From Cutibacterium porci (lineage in GTDB: Bacteria; Actinomycetota; Actinomycetes; Propionibacteriales; Propionibacteriaceae): 64,000 nucleotides of DNA. The translations under genes were made by a program, and so were the position numbers. Under the pieces are notes generated by a model, which searched no databases, was not told the origin of the DNA, and saw only the letters and a program-made list of their open reading frames with translations. The DNA is taken from positions 1 through 64,000 of the forward strand of contig NZ_VUMG01000001.1 of NCBI RefSeq assembly GCF_009696315.1, given 5' to 3'. The first letter of the stretch is position 1. Every line of letters begins with the position of its first letter. Positions 15,504 to 25,389 of this stretch are shown piece by piece.

Positions 15504-17009
15504 TCAGTCGCTAGCCTGCACTCGCAGACCGTTCCAGCGTGCCAGACGACCTCCCCGACCAATCTCGGTAAGCCTCTCGACGACAGTGCGACGCTGCCCT
15601 TGAGCGACGACGATAAGCAGCTCATCGCCCTGTTCCAGCGTCGTTCCGGCGTGCGGAGTGAAGGATCGATCCGCGCGAATGATGAGGGAGACCACACAGT
15701 TACGCGGCAGCCTCAACTCGCGGATTGCCACCCCGGCCAGGCGCGACCCCTCAGGAACGTCGGCTTGCAGTAAGTCGGCAGCGATCTCGTCGAGGGGCGC
15801 AACCTCGATCGAGACGTCTTTCGCCAGCTGAGGATCGACGACGCCGAGAATATTTGCTGCGGCAGGCAGGGTCGGGGCTTGGATACAGGTGAAGACGACG
15901 ACGAGTACGAGGATGACATCGAAGAATTCGTCGGCACGATCCATGTGGGCCGCCATAGGAATGGTGGCCAAAATGATCGGCACGGCGCCGCGCAAGCCAG
16001 CCCATGACATAAAGAGCCGTTCGTTGCGACGGAACCCAAACCACGTTGTGCAGGCGGCCACCGCTATCGGGCGCGCAACGAAAGTGAGCAGCAAACCGGC
16101 AGCAACACCCACCCCAATCGAGCTCCAGGTGAGGCGATCAGGGTTGGCCAACAGGCCGAGCATGACGAATAGGCCAATTTGGCAGATCCACGCGATGCCT
16201 TCTGAAAACGACCGTGTGGTGTGTTGGTACGGAAGATCGCCATTGCCGATCACAACGGCAGCAACGTAAACCGCCGAAAACCCGGAGACGCCGATCCACA
16301 CGCCCATGCCATAGGCGGTGACGGCCCATGCCATAGCGGCAATGGCGTACAGGTTTGCTGATGGCAGGCTGACGCGGCGACTGACCTTGACGGCTACCCA
16401 CCCTACAAGCAGCCCTACTGCGATACCGCCGATGAGCTGGACCGCTATTGACCCGAGGAGAGGAAAGACGCCAGCGCTCGACTCCCCCGTGGCGACCCCT
16501 GTCAGAGCAATGACGACGAGAACCGTCGGAGCGTCATTAAGGCCTGACTCAGCCTCCAGTACAGACCTCAGGTGATCCGGCAATGAGACCCCTCGCAGCA
16601 CAGAAAAGACGGCGGCGGAATCAGTGGGCGCGGTGGCTGCACCGAGCAAGGCGGCGACGCTCCAATGCAAGCCAAGCACGTAATGGCCAAGTAGCGTCAT
16701 GACACCAAAACAGACCCCGACTCCCAGGGTTGCTAGCAACGCTGCCGGGCCCAATGCCGGTCGGATGTCCTTCCAGTTCGTCGAGAGTCCACCTTCGGCA
16801 AGGATGAGCACGAGAGCGGCAAAACCAATGGCGTGTGCGGAAGCTAGATCGTTGAAGTCGATTCCAAATCCGATCGGGCCAAGCAGCATACCGACCAGCA
16901 GGAATAGCAGCAGTGCCGGTAGACCGAGGCGGGTACCGATCCGGGCCGCGAAAGCAGCGAGCAGAACAACGACGGCGCCGAGGAACAGTGCGAGGTCGGC
17001 AGGCTGCAT
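15504..17009 (-). CDS. Potassium/proton antiporter (CPA1, NhaP2-like) with RCK_C domain
   Basis: The start is ATG at 17009; a longer frame runs into tRNA-Ser DNA and is not coding. The 501-residue protein has about 12-13 membrane segments, with the CPA core motifs LILAEGGL, APTDSAAVF and EAESGLNDAP. A C-terminal regulatory RCK_C/TrkA_C-type domain (about 405-480: GVAIRELRLPRNCVVSLIIR) follows. Members export K+ or Na+ in exchange for H+ and are often controlled by nucleotides binding the C-terminal domain. It complements the Kup importer at 23420 in ion balance. Confidence 0.9.
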   Translation of the reverse strand: MQPADLALFLGAVVVLLAAFAARIGTRLGLPALLLFLLVGMLLGPIGFGIDFNDLASAHAIGFAALVLILAEGGLSTNWKDIRPALGPAALLATLGVGVCFGVMTLLGHYVLGLHWSVAALLGAATAPTDSAAVFSVLRGVSLPDHLRSVLEAESGLNDAPTVLVVIALTGVATGESSAGVFPLLGSIAVQLIGGIAVGLLVGWVAVKVSRRVSLPSANLYAIAAMAWAVTAYGMGVWIGVSGFSAVYVAAVVIGNGDLPYQHTTRSFSEGIAWICQIGLFVMLGLLANPDRLTWSSIGVGVAAGLLLTFVARPIAVAACTTWFGFRRNERLFMSWAGLRGAVPIILATIPMAAHMDRADEFFDVILVLVVVFTCIQAPTLPAAANILGVVDPQLAKDVSIEVAPLDEIAADLLQADVPEGSRLAGVAIRELRLPRNCVVSLIIRADRSFTPHAGTTLEQGDELLIVVAQGQRRTVVERLTEIGRGGRLARWNGLRVQASD

Positions 17010-17143
17010 AACTCCTATTATTGCAGCCGGGCAAAATGACTCCTTGCGCCCAGTCGAGAAGGAACCCGTTGACGGTGCCGCTACATGGCGAGATCCCAGA
17101 GATATAGCGAAGTCCCGGAGATGGTGCATCCCCGGGACTGACA

Positions 17144-17231
17144 TGGCGGTGACGGAGGGATTTGAACCCTCGGTAGCTCTCGCTACACCCGCTTTCGAGG
17201 CGGGCACTTTCGGCCGCTCAGACACGTCACC
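17144..17231 (-). tRNA. tRNA-Ser (CGA)
   Basis: A cloverleaf with acceptor GGTGACG/CGTCACC, anticodon loop CTCGAAA (anticodon CGA), the long variable arm typical of serine tRNAs (GTGTAGCGAGAGCTACC), T-arm GGTTCAAATCC and an encoded CCA end. It lies between the antiporter and flippase genes. Confidence 0.97.
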
Positions 17232-17295
17232 GTAAGCAAGGGTAGCGAATCGGCCACGGCACACCAAAATCCACGTATCACGCGTCGTCTACGTG

Positions 17296-18705
17296 TCAGG
17301 ACCGGTTGTTCTCATCCTCGCATGCGATCTCGGCCTCTTGCGCAGCCTCGACCTCGCCGTCGACCTTCGCGTTCTTTCGGTCGTATCTCTTCGCTACCAC
17401 GAGGGCCAGCCCGATGTAGAACACCAGGAGCCCAGCCATGATGAAGGACATCTGGTAGATCGTCCCGACAATCGACAGCGTGCTGAGATTCAGGTAGGTC
17501 AACGGCACCACCGCGTAGATAATCGCGAAAATCAGCGCAATGGCGTTATTTCGAGTCACGATAAACATGTTCGAGATCGGCGAGGTGACGAAATTGACGA
17601 ACAGCCACGGCACCAGCGCCACCGCAATGTCAGCCGACTGGTGGAACTTTGCACCCAGCAGCCACGGAAGCACCGGCGGGATCAGCAGGTACAGCAGCCC
17701 GAAGGGCACGATGCCGATGAGGAAAGACCTCACCACCGACTTCTTGACAGTCTCATAGAACCTGCCGGCGTCAGATACCGACAGTTTTTGAAAGAACACC
17801 TGGGATAGCGCCTGGTTGATGACAGACGCCGGCATCTGCATGAGCGTCCACGCGATCGAGAACCGTCCATACCCCGACGTCGAAAACTTGACCATAATGA
17901 TCATGTTGACGCCCTGCTGACGAATAGCGTCGACAATGACGTTAGGTGCCGTCAAAAGTGGCAACTGCCGATACTTGCGCATCAGGGTGCGCAGCGGAAT
18001 CTCGGCTTCCTCGACGCTACGCAAATCCGGGCCCAGCCGTCGTCGGAAATTGCTGAGCGCCAGACACTTGCCCAGGAAGGTGGCGATAACCTGACCAAAA
18101 GCCCCCAGGGAGACCATGCAGGACGCAATTCGTCCCACAGCCGTCGTCGACTGGCACCACAACGCGTTGGTTCCGATGACACCGAAGTGTTTGCGCCGGT
18201 TAGCCCAGTAATTCACGACGCTCACCTGGGCATATGTAAAGACGATCGGCCCGACCGCCAGCAGCCACCACCGGGCCTCGGGTTTGCCCAACAAACCACT
18301 GAGGTAGGGGCCGAGCGGGATCATGGCCAGCATCGCGAGCGTGGACACAATGACGTTGATACGGGTGGCCAGTCGAAGCACCCGTTTAGCCTCCGAGTCG
18401 TCACGCGGCAGCACGATGGCCATGTCGTAGCGCAGGGCGGCAGCGGGAATGACAAACTGAGACACCGCCATGATGGCGCCGTAAATGCCCCAGTCCGACG
18501 GGTCAATGTGGTGGGTGACGTAGAGGGTGGCGAGGGCAGCAATGAGCTGAGCCGTGCCCGTGCCGCCAATAACCTTTGTCACCGATGCAAGGAACTCGTG
18601 GCGCTGAATGTACGCATGAACTCGGGGGAACCGCACCCGCTTGCCACCTGCGGTTGACGTCACCCCGGATTCCGCTGGCGTCGGTTCCGTTGTCGTGTTG
18701 GTCAC
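17296..18705 (-). CDS. Polysaccharide flippase (Wzx/oligosaccharide flippase family)
   Basis: A 469-residue membrane protein with about 12 predicted segments and the MATE/MOP-like arrangement of lipid-linked oligosaccharide flippases. The N-terminal motif around GGTGTAQLIAALATLYVTHH, then GIYGAIMAVSQFVIPAAALRY (first segments), is typical of actinobacterial and firmicute capsule-type flippases. It would move undecaprenyl-linked sugar units across the membrane. No glycosyltransferases are adjacent; instead it overlaps tadA by four bases (GTGA), so it is co-transcribed with that gene. Confidence 0.85.
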   Translation of the reverse strand: MTNTTTEPTPAESGVTSTAGGKRVRFPRVHAYIQRHEFLASVTKVIGGTGTAQLIAALATLYVTHHIDPSDWGIYGAIMAVSQFVIPAAALRYDMAIVLPRDDSEAKRVLRLATRINVIVSTLAMLAMIPLGPYLSGLLGKPEARWWLLAVGPIVFTYAQVSVVNYWANRRKHFGVIGTNALWCQSTTAVGRIASCMVSLGAFGQVIATFLGKCLALSNFRRRLGPDLRSVEEAEIPLRTLMRKYRQLPLLTAPNVIVDAIRQQGVNMIIMVKFSTSGYGRFSIAWTLMQMPASVINQALSQVFFQKLSVSDAGRFYETVKKSVVRSFLIGIVPFGLLYLLIPPVLPWLLGAKFHQSADIAVALVPWLFVNFVTSPISNMFIVTRNNAIALIFAIIYAVVPLTYLNLSTLSIVGTIYQMSFIMAGLLVFYIGLALVVAKRYDRKNAKVDGEVEAAQEAEIACEDENNRS

Positions 18706-19184
18706 CCGTCCACGGTACAGGCCCGATGCCCCTCAAAGAATTCACGCAACAAGGTGGCCGACTCCTCGGCCATCACACCTGTGACCACTTCGGGCCGGTG
18801 CGGCAACCTCGGATCGCGCATGACATCGAACAGGGAACTCACGGCACCAGCTTTCGGATCGAAAGCCCCAAAGACCACCTTTGGAATCCTGGCAGCAACG
18901 ATGGTTCCGGCGCACATAGTGCATGGTTCTAGCGTGACGACGAGGGTACAGTCACCGAGCCGCCAGCTGTCACGAACCTCGGCCGCACGGCGGATAGCAA
19001 GGACCTCGGCATGGGCCGTCGGGTCGCCGGTAAGCTCACGTTCGTTGCCTGCCTGAGAGAGGATCTCACCGTCAGAACCGAGGATCACGGCACCAATAGG
19101 GACATCACCCCATGCGGCAGCGCGACGAGCGACGTCGAGGGCCTGGGCCATAGCGTGCCGCCAAACCGGCATCGGGACAGCCAC
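18702..19184 (-). CDS. tadA: tRNA-specific adenosine deaminase
   Basis: The 160-residue zinc enzyme converts A34 to inosine in the anticodon of tRNA-Arg(ACG). Catalytic residues are visible: H58-A-E60 and PCTMC (C88, C91). Its substrate, tRNA-Arg(ACG), is encoded in this window at 27312-27384. The GTG start lies three bases after the stop of the acidic partner gene upstream, and the gene overlaps the flippase start downstream, so the three form an operon. Confidence 0.96.
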   Translation of the reverse strand: MAVPMPVWRHAMAQALDVARRAAAWGDVPIGAVILGSDGEILSQAGNERELTGDPTAHAEVLAIRRAAEVRDSWRLGDCTLVVTLEPCTMCAGTIVAARIPKVVFGAFDPKAGAVSSLFDVMRDPRLPHRPEVVTGVMAEESATLLREFFEGHRACTVDG

Positions 19185-19187
19185 AGG

Positions 19188-19829
19188 TCAGCGCACCGAC
19201 GTGTTAGCGGCCCGCTCGAACTGCGGCCCGAAATGAACCCGGGCAGCAATGTCGGCCAGGATCTCGTCGGAGTCCTCGTCGGTGTCAGCGAAAGCCTCCA
19301 TGTCAAACTCCCCCACCCCGGCGTCGGCAAACATGTCGCCGTCACCCATGGTTTCGGGATCGTCGTCGGGATCGGGAATGTCCTCACCGAGAAAATCAGC
19401 AACATCGCGGGCTATCGGCCAATCATTGGCCTGGGTAGCGTCGGAGAGGAAAGCCTGCACGTTACGGCCCCGCACCCGAACGATGACATAGAACTGGTGG
19501 TCGATGGAGACCATGCCCACGGCTCCCGCATCACCAGGCAAACGCCTCAGCTGGGTGATGAGCTCATCAAAGTCGTTGGCGAGCATCGGTTCCATCGGAA
19601 CTGCCACGCGCTCGCCGTCATCGTTATAGAGGGCGACGACAAGGTCAATCTCGTCCTCGCTGGCGTCTTCGAGGTCGTCATCGTAGTCATCGTCGTCGGC
19701 ATCCTCATCGCCGTAGTCGTCCTCATCATCGGACAACTCGTCGTAATCGTCGAGCTCGTCATAGTCATCGGCGTCGAAGGGCTTGACGCCATCGTCGGGG
19801 ACAAACTCGTCATCGTTGAACCGGGACAT
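19188..19829 (-). CDS. tRNA adenosine deaminase-associated protein
   Basis: The start at 19829 (MSRFNDDEF) is chosen for its near-perfect AGGAGG site. The 213-residue protein begins with a strongly acidic low-complexity tract (Asp/Glu/Tyr, about 18-65). A compact domain follows (about 65-165: VVALYNDDGERVAVP, LITQLRRLPGDAGAVGMVSI, FYVIVRVRGRNVQAFLSDAT), with a second acidic tail. This is the actinobacterial family found directly upstream of tadA; its biochemical role is not established. The third gene of the unit is the flippase. Confidence 0.88.
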   Translation of the reverse strand: MSRFNDDEFVPDDGVKPFDADDYDELDDYDELSDDEDDYGDEDADDDDYDDDLEDASEDEIDLVVALYNDDGERVAVPMEPMLANDFDELITQLRRLPGDAGAVGMVSIDHQFYVIVRVRGRNVQAFLSDATQANDWPIARDVADFLGEDIPDPDDDPETMGDGDMFADAGVGEFDMEAFADTDEDSDEILADIAARVHFGPQFERAANTSVR

Positions 19830-19985
19830 GACGACCTCCTTGGGGCGGCGAACGTCTCCATCGTTGCAGAGATCGGGCCGGGGAGATAGTCGCATGGCCG
19901 ATTTACCCATGACATTCTCGTTTTGCCACCACGTTCTCCAGGGTGCAATGCTCCTTCACTCGCCCGATATGCCAAGGTTGGAGTT

Positions 19986-20627
19986 GTGGAACTCAATGTC
20001 ATGGATCACCCGCTCGTCTCTCACAAGTTGACCTTGTTGCGCTCGGTAGACACCCCTAGTCCGGTATTCCGCCAGCTCGTCGAAGAACTTGTCACCCTCA
20101 TGGCTTACGAGGGCACCCGCGAAGTGCGCATCGAACCAACCACCGTCACGACGCCGCTCGCGACCACTGAGGGGGTAGCCCTGGCCCGCCCGAAACCCCT
20201 CGTGGTTCCGATTCTGCGCGCCGGTCTGGGAATGCTCGAAGGCATGATGCGCCTCATCCCCTCCGCTGAAGTCGGCTTCGTCGGCATGACCCGCGACGAA
20301 GAGACCCTTCAACCAATGACCTACGCCGAGCGCCTTCCCAAGGACCTCTCGGGCCGCCAGTGCTACGTCCTCGACCCGATGCTGGCTACCGGCGGTTCCC
20401 TTGGCGGTACCGTCGAGTTTTTGGTTCGTCGCGGCGCCGACCACATCACCTGCCTGTGCATCCTGGCCGCCCCCGAGGGCATCGAGAATTTCCGCAAGCT
20501 CGTCAGCGACCTTGACGTCCCCTGTCACCTCATCGTCGCCGGTCTTGACGATCACCTCGACGAGCACGGTTACATCGTCCCAGGTCTCGGCGATGCCGGT
20601 GACCGTCTGTACGGCCTGGCAGAGTGA
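19986..20627 (+). CDS. upp: Uracil phosphoribosyltransferase
   Basis: From the GTG start at 19986 the protein is 213 residues, the normal family length, beginning [19 protein letters not shown]. It makes UMP from uracil and PRPP. Signatures are [11 protein letters not shown], the PRPP loop DPMLATGGS, and the uracil-binding tail [16 protein letters not shown]. It is divergent from the tadA operon. An upstream in-frame ATG exists at 19923 but would add a non-conserved extension. Confidence 0.95.
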   Translation: MELNVMDHPLVSHKLTLLRSVDTPSPVFRQLVEELVTLMAYEGTREVRIEPTTVTTPLATTEGVALARPKPLVVPILRAGLGMLEGMMRLIPSAEVGFVGMTRDEETLQPMTYAERLPKDLSGRQCYVLDPMLATGGSLGGTVEFLVRRGADHITCLCILAAPEGIENFRKLVSDLDVPCHLIVAGLDDHLDEHGYIVPGLGDAGDRLYGLAE

Positions 20628-20779
20628 CGCCCAGCCCCGTCCGGTTTTGAGCAGCCCCACTAGTAGCGCTCCGCGAGATCGCCGCGCTGGCAAGCCAGGA
20701 TCCCCCAGCACAAATCCCTCGAGCCGATGGGGCCGCAGCCGCTGCGATGGACCACCTCGGTAACCTCGCAGAGGGAACC

Positions 20780-21301
20780 TCAGTTCGCCAGTCCCTCAAC
20801 AACCTCGGCACCGGGCAGACGGACCAAATCGGCCCCACTGACGATGAGCTTGGAACTACGCAACCCTGATCCAATGCACAGCGCCTCAGCTCTGGCCACT
20901 CGCGGATCGATCCAGATCGGCCATTCAGCGGGCAGCCCTACCGGGGTAATACCGCCGTATTCCATTCCTGACATGCTTACTGCCTCGTCCATCGGGGCGA
21001 AGGACGCCTTGCGGACGTCGAGCTTCTTACGCACGACCTTGTTGACGTCGACCCTTGTCGTCGCCAAAGCCAGGCATGCAACGTACTTCTCGACGTCACC
21101 GCGCTTCCCCTTGACGATGACGCAGTTGGCGCACGTCTCAGGGCCCTCACCGAACGCCTCGCACAGCGCATCGGTGTCAGCAATTGCGGGATCAATACTG
21201 AAAACGACTGCCGACGGCAACTCGGCGGCTCGACCGGCAACCGTCGCAGCCAGCAGCTCGGGGTGATCGGCAGCAGGCAGGTGTTCTACGGAGTCGTACA
21301 T
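20780..21301 (-). CDS. YbaK/EbsC-type aminoacyl-tRNA deacylase
   Basis: A 173-residue single-domain protein of the YbaK/ProX editing family. Visible landmarks are the central KGKRGDVEKYVACLALATTR strand-helix unit, the lysine-rich VRKKLDVRKASFA, and GMEYGGITPVGLP, the last being the classic YbaK signature. These enzymes clear mischarged Cys- or Ala-tRNA(Pro) or related species. The start at 21301 (MYDSVEHLPAADH) is tentative; GTG codons slightly upstream are possible, but the frame cannot extend past the divergent GH13 gene at 21401. Confidence 0.85.
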   Translation of the reverse strand: MYDSVEHLPAADHPELLAATVAGRAAELPSAVVFSIDPAIADTDALCEAFGEGPETCANCVIVKGKRGDVEKYVACLALATTRVDVNKVVRKKLDVRKASFAPMDEAVSMSGMEYGGITPVGLPAEWPIWIDPRVARAEALCIGSGLRSSKLIVSGADLVRLPGAEVVEGLAN

Positions 21302-21400
21302 ATAGCCCACCGTAGCCACGGTCGCCCCGTTGACGAGGCCATCTCTCACACCGCGGACGGATACCGTTAGCTGTGGTTGCTTTCGACGACAAGGAGAACG

Positions 21401-23296
21401 ATGACCGACGACACGACCGCAAACCGCGCCAGCTCTCTGCCGAACGCCAATGATCCCATCCCCACTGACTACGCACGCCGCGCCAAAGGTATGGGCGTCT
21501 GCCTCATCAACGGCGGAGCGGCCTTCCGGGTGTGGGCCCCGCACGCTGAAGCCGTCGCCGTCACGGGGGCCTTTGACGACTGGCAAGCCCAGCCAGTGGG
21601 CGACAAGAGCGACGCCGAGAAGGTCCGATCAGCACAGTTCCAGCTCATCAGCGAAAACAACGGATACTGGTATGGCCATGCCGCCGGAGCGAAGGTCGGC
21701 GATGAGTACCGCTTCGTTCTCGTCAACGGCGAGCAGGTGATTTCTCGGATCGATCCCTACGCCCGCCACGTGACCAGTTCGATCGGCAACGGCATCATCA
21801 CCGACCCCGACGCGTACGACTGGGAGGGCGACAACTTCACTCCCCCGACGATGAACGAGCTTGTCATCTATGAGATGCACGTCGGTACGTTCTTCGACAA
21901 AGATCCCGACGACAGCAAACCCGCAGATCTGACCGACGTCGAGTCTAAAATCGACCACCTCTCCCACCTGGGCGTCAACGCCATCGAACTCATGCCTCTC
22001 ATGGAGTTTGCCGGCGACTATTCGTGGGGATACAACCCTGCCCACATTTTTGCCGTCGAGAGCGCCTACGGCGGCCCGGAGAAACTACGCGATCTTGTCA
22101 AGGCCTGCCACAAGCACGGTCTGGCGGTCATTATCGACGTCGTCTATAACCATTTCGGCCCCTCAGACCTTGACCTGTGGCAGTTCGACGGGTGGAGCGA
22201 GAACAACAAGGGCGGAATCTACTTCTACAACGACTGGAGGTCCTCTACCCCGTGGGGTGACACCCGCCCCGACTACGGCCGCGGCGAGGTGCGCGAGTTC
22301 ATCCGTGACAACGCCATGATGTGGCTGGAAGAGTTCCACGCCGACGGTCTGCGCTACGACATGACGCCGTACATGCGCAGCGTTGACGCGGGCGACATGA
22401 ACATCCCCGAGGGCTGGAGCCTCACTCGCTGGATCAACACCGAAATCCGCGCGAAGTTCCCCCAGGCGATCACTATCGCTGAAGATCTGCACGGTGAGCC
22501 GAAGGTTGTCTCGACCGCCGACGACGGTGCCGCGTTCCACGCCCAGTGGGACAACCACTTCGTCCACCCGATTCGCGCGGCCGTCATCGCAGCCTCTGAC
22601 GAGGCCCGCGACATGGATGCCGTCCGCGACGCCGTCGAATTCTCGTATGGTGACGCCTTCTCCAGGGTCATCTACACCGAATCCCATGACGAAGTTGCGA
22701 ATGGTTCAGCCCGCGTGCCACAGGAGGTCAACGACGACGACCCCACCGGCTACTACGCACAGAAACGTTCCACGTTGGGAGCAGCGTTGGTGCTCACCTC
22801 GCCAGGGCTGCCGATGATTTTCCAAGGCCAGGAGTTCCTAGAAGGCGAGTGGTTCCGCGATACCGTGCCGCTGCACTGGGATCGAAACGCTCAGTTCAAG
22901 GGCATCTTCCGGATGTACCGCGACCTCGTCGCCCTGCGCCTCAACGAGCAGGGCCATACCAAGGGCCTCACCGGCCAGCATGTAGAGACGTTGCATTTGC
23001 ACCCGGACAATCACGTCTACGCCTTCCACCGGTGGGCTGACGGCGGCCGCCATGACGACGTGGTCGTGGCAGTGAATCTCGGCTCCACGACGTGGGGCGA
23101 CTACACCGTAGGCATGCCGGCCGCTGGCCGCTGGGTAACGAGGTTCAACTCCGACGCGAAGGTGTATTCGGATGTCTTCGGCGGGGTAGATGTGCCCGAG
23201 TGGTTTGACGCCATCGAGGATGACTATGACGGCCATCCCGCCTCAGCTACCCTCGTCTTGCCACCGTATAGCGCCGTTATTATGTCGCGGGCGTAA
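21401..23296 (+). CDS. GH13 family alpha-glucan enzyme with CBM48
   Basis: The 631-residue start at 21401 follows a strong AGGAG site. An N-terminal CBM48/isoamylase-N-like domain (about 35-120: FRVWAPHAEAVAVTGAFDDW) precedes a GH13 barrel. The catalytic set is visible: the nucleophile region DGLRYDMTPY, the acid in ITIAEDLHG and the transition-state Asp in TESHDEV, plus IDVVYNHFGP. A C-terminal beta domain closes it. It is closest in style to GlgB branching enzymes and maltooligosyl-trehalose hydrolases; I cannot separate these by eye. No other glycogen or trehalose gene is adjacent, so the exact reaction is open. Confidence 0.85.
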   Translation: MTDDTTANRASSLPNANDPIPTDYARRAKGMGVCLINGGAAFRVWAPHAEAVAVTGAFDDWQAQPVGDKSDAEKVRSAQFQLISENNGYWYGHAAGAKVGDEYRFVLVNGEQVISRIDPYARHVTSSIGNGIITDPDAYDWEGDNFTPPTMNELVIYEMHVGTFFDKDPDDSKPADLTDVESKIDHLSHLGVNAIELMPLMEFAGDYSWGYNPAHIFAVESAYGGPEKLRDLVKACHKHGLAVIIDVVYNHFGPSDLDLWQFDGWSENNKGGIYFYNDWRSSTPWGDTRPDYGRGEVREFIRDNAMMWLEEFHADGLRYDMTPYMRSVDAGDMNIPEGWSLTRWINTEIRAKFPQAITIAEDLHGEPKVVSTADDGAAFHAQWDNHFVHPIRAAVIAASDEARDMDAVRDAVEFSYGDAFSRVIYTESHDEVANGSARVPQEVNDDDPTGYYAQKRSTLGAALVLTSPGLPMIFQGQEFLEGEWFRDTVPLHWDRNAQFKGIFRMYRDLVALRLNEQGHTKGLTGQHVETLHLHPDNHVYAFHRWADGGRHDDVVVAVNLGSTTWGDYTVGMPAAGRWVTRFNSDAKVYSDVFGGVDVPEWFDAIEDDYDGHPASATLVLPPYSAVIMSRA

Positions 23297-23317
23297 CGGC
23301 GTCATCACATCTTAAAA

Positions 23318-23372
23318 GTCAGACAATATAGCCGGGGAAGTCACAGTAACTTTTCCCGGCAATAAGTCTGAC
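23318..23372 (+). promoter_or_regulatory. Structured leader upstream of kup (or terminator of GH13 gene)
   Basis: Nested inverted repeats: an outer perfect 7-bp stem GTCAGAC/GTCTGAC (23318-23324 with 23366-23372) encloses an inner 10-bp stem (GCCGGGGAA with TTTTCCCGGC, with wobble pairs). There is no U-tract after it, so it looks more like a structured 5' leader than a plain terminator. Confidence 0.5.
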
Positions 23373-23419
23373 CCTTTAACCAATTTGCACTTGAGACTAT
23401 TGGGTCCATACTTTCTTGA

Positions 23420-25375
23420 GTGATTCGCAGCCATGCACGGCAGACGGTGGTCAAAACCACCCAGCCAATCGCAGATCGTGAACCGATCCGAGCCATGAAG
23501 CCTGGACTAGCCCTAGCCGCGTTGGGAGTCGTCTTCGGCGATATCGGCACCTCGGTCCTTTACTCTCTTCAAACAGTGTTCTCAATGGAGAACCATGCAG
23601 TGCGCCCAACCCACGGTGACGTCATGGGGATTATCTCGATGATCTTCTGGTCGATTTTGCTCGTTGTGTGCGTCAAATACGTCATATTCGTTATGCGTGC
23701 TGATAACGATGGCGAAGGTGGCATCCTCGCTCTCATGGCCTTAGTACGTCGACTCATGGCCAGCCACAAGGGCACTGGCGTTACCGCCCTTTTCCTTGGC
23801 ATCGTCGGGGCCGGCTTATTTTATGGCGATTCCTTCATCACCCCAGCAATCTCCGTCATGAGCTCGGTGGAAGGCCTGACGGTGGCTAACCCGAATGCCG
23901 AGAAGATCGTCCTGCCAGCCTCAGTCATCATCCTCACCCTCTTGTTCCTGGTACAAAGACGGGGGACGCAGGCCATCGGCAAGGCCTTCGGGCCAGTCAT
24001 GGCGATATGGTTTCTCACCTTGGCGGCCTTGGGTATTCCGTGGATCATCCGCCATCCGGTCGTCATCACAGCCTTGTCTCCGCATTGGGCGATCCTGTTC
24101 GCCGTCGAACGCCCAGGCATGTCCTTCATCGCGATGGGCGCAGTCGTCTTGACGATCACCGGTGCCGAAGCACTCTATGCCGACATGGGCCACGTTGGGG
24201 CGCCGTCGATCCGACTGGCGTGGTTTGGCCTTGTGCTGCCCTGCTTGCTCCTCAACTACCTGGGTCAAGGCGCCATGATTCTGGTGCATCCCGACTGGAT
24301 CGATAACCCGTTCTTCCGTATGGCCCCCGGCTGGGCAACCATCCCACTGGTGGTCATCGCCACGATAGCCACCGTCATTGCCTCCCAAGCGGTCATCTCC
24401 GGGGCGTTCTCAATGAGCTCGGAAGCTGCCCGCCTAGGTTTGCTGCCGCGTCTAGGGGTGCGTCATACCTCGAAGTCCGAGGGAGGCCAGATCTATATTC
24501 CGGAAATCAACTGGATCCTTTTCGCCGGTGTGTTAGCCCTCATCCTCATCTTCCAGACGTCGTCGAAGCTGGCTACGGCTTACGGACTAGCCGTCACCGG
24601 CACCTTCTTGTTGACGACGACCCTGTTCCTGGTACTGGCTCACCGGGCATGGCATTGGCCGATGTGGGCCCTCATCCTCTTTGGTGTCGTCATCGGAGGC
24701 GTCGAGCTGTCGATTTTCTCTGCCAACCTGCTGAAGATCGCCTTCGGCGGCTGGATTCCACTACTGTTTGCGGCTGCCGTCGTCACCATCATGACGACGT
24801 GGCGGCGCGGCACCGCCTACATCTCCACGCAGCGGCAAAACGACGAGGGGTCGCTAGACGACTTCCTCGACTGGATGCACGAGGCACAGCCCACTCGCGT
24901 CCCTGGCTTGGCCGTGTACCCGCATCCAGGCCGGGCGACAACCCCATTAGCCTTGCTCAACAACCTCAGGTTTAACCATGTGCTACACGAGCACAATGTC
25001 ATCATCTCGATCGTGGTGGAGAATGTTCCGCACGTGCGCCACGTTAACCGGATTGAGCTGGTAGATCTCGGCAGACCGGCCGACGGCATCATGTACATCG
25101 CATGCCACGTCGGATTCGCCGATTCCCAGGACGTCCCAAAGGCGCTAGCCCTAGCCGCAGCCACATGCCCTGTCCTCAAGGACCATCTCGACGAAGCGAT
25201 CTATTACCTTTCCCTGGTAGACGTCAAGCGCGACGAACCGCGGCAGGGTGCACGCATGGCCGGCTGGCGGAAGATGCTTTACATCGCCATGTCGCGCAAC
25301 CAAGCCGACCGTACTCGCGTCTTTCGCATACCGCGTACTCGCGCAGTGGTGATGGGCGAGGCCGTCAATTTGTGA
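23420..25375 (+). CDS. kup: Low-affinity potassium uptake protein Kup
   Basis: The 651-residue K+ importer (proton-coupled) of the KUP/HAK/KT family. The N-terminal signature GVVFGDIGTSVLYSLQTVF is diagnostic, followed by NDGEGGILALMALV, GLFYGDSFITPAISVMS and ALYADMGHVG. About 12 membrane segments precede a soluble C-terminal domain (about 480-651). A GTG at 23420 starts the longest frame; an ATG at 23495 (MKPGLALAALG) would also keep all of the family core. A structured leader lies upstream. Together with the antiporter at 15504 it controls cytoplasmic K+. Confidence 0.95.
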   Translation: MIRSHARQTVVKTTQPIADREPIRAMKPGLALAALGVVFGDIGTSVLYSLQTVFSMENHAVRPTHGDVMGIISMIFWSILLVVCVKYVIFVMRADNDGEGGILALMALVRRLMASHKGTGVTALFLGIVGAGLFYGDSFITPAISVMSSVEGLTVANPNAEKIVLPASVIILTLLFLVQRRGTQAIGKAFGPVMAIWFLTLAALGIPWIIRHPVVITALSPHWAILFAVERPGMSFIAMGAVVLTITGAEALYADMGHVGAPSIRLAWFGLVLPCLLLNYLGQGAMILVHPDWIDNPFFRMAPGWATIPLVVIATIATVIASQAVISGAFSMSSEAARLGLLPRLGVRHTSKSEGGQIYIPEINWILFAGVLALILIFQTSSKLATAYGLAVTGTFLLTTTLFLVLAHRAWHWPMWALILFGVVIGGVELSIFSANLLKIAFGGWIPLLFAAAVVTIMTTWRRGTAYISTQRQNDEGSLDDFLDWMHEAQPTRVPGLAVYPHPGRATTPLALLNNLRFNHVLHEHNVIISIVVENVPHVRHVNRIELVDLGRPADGIMYIACHVGFADSQDVPKALALAAATCPVLKDHLDEAIYYLSLVDVKRDEPRQGARMAGWRKMLYIAMSRNQADRTRVFRIPRTRAVVMGEAVNL

Positions 25376-25389
25376 CGGCGACACCTAGC

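Noticed and set aside
17010-17267. Longer antiporter start reading through tRNA-Ser
   Set aside because: The extra residues are just the translated tRNA and spacer; the conserved protein begins at 17009.
19249-19491. Plus-strand Ser/Pro-rich open frames opposite the TadA-associated gene
   Set aside because: They are the reverse of an acidic coding region with clear homology and a strong ribosome-binding site.
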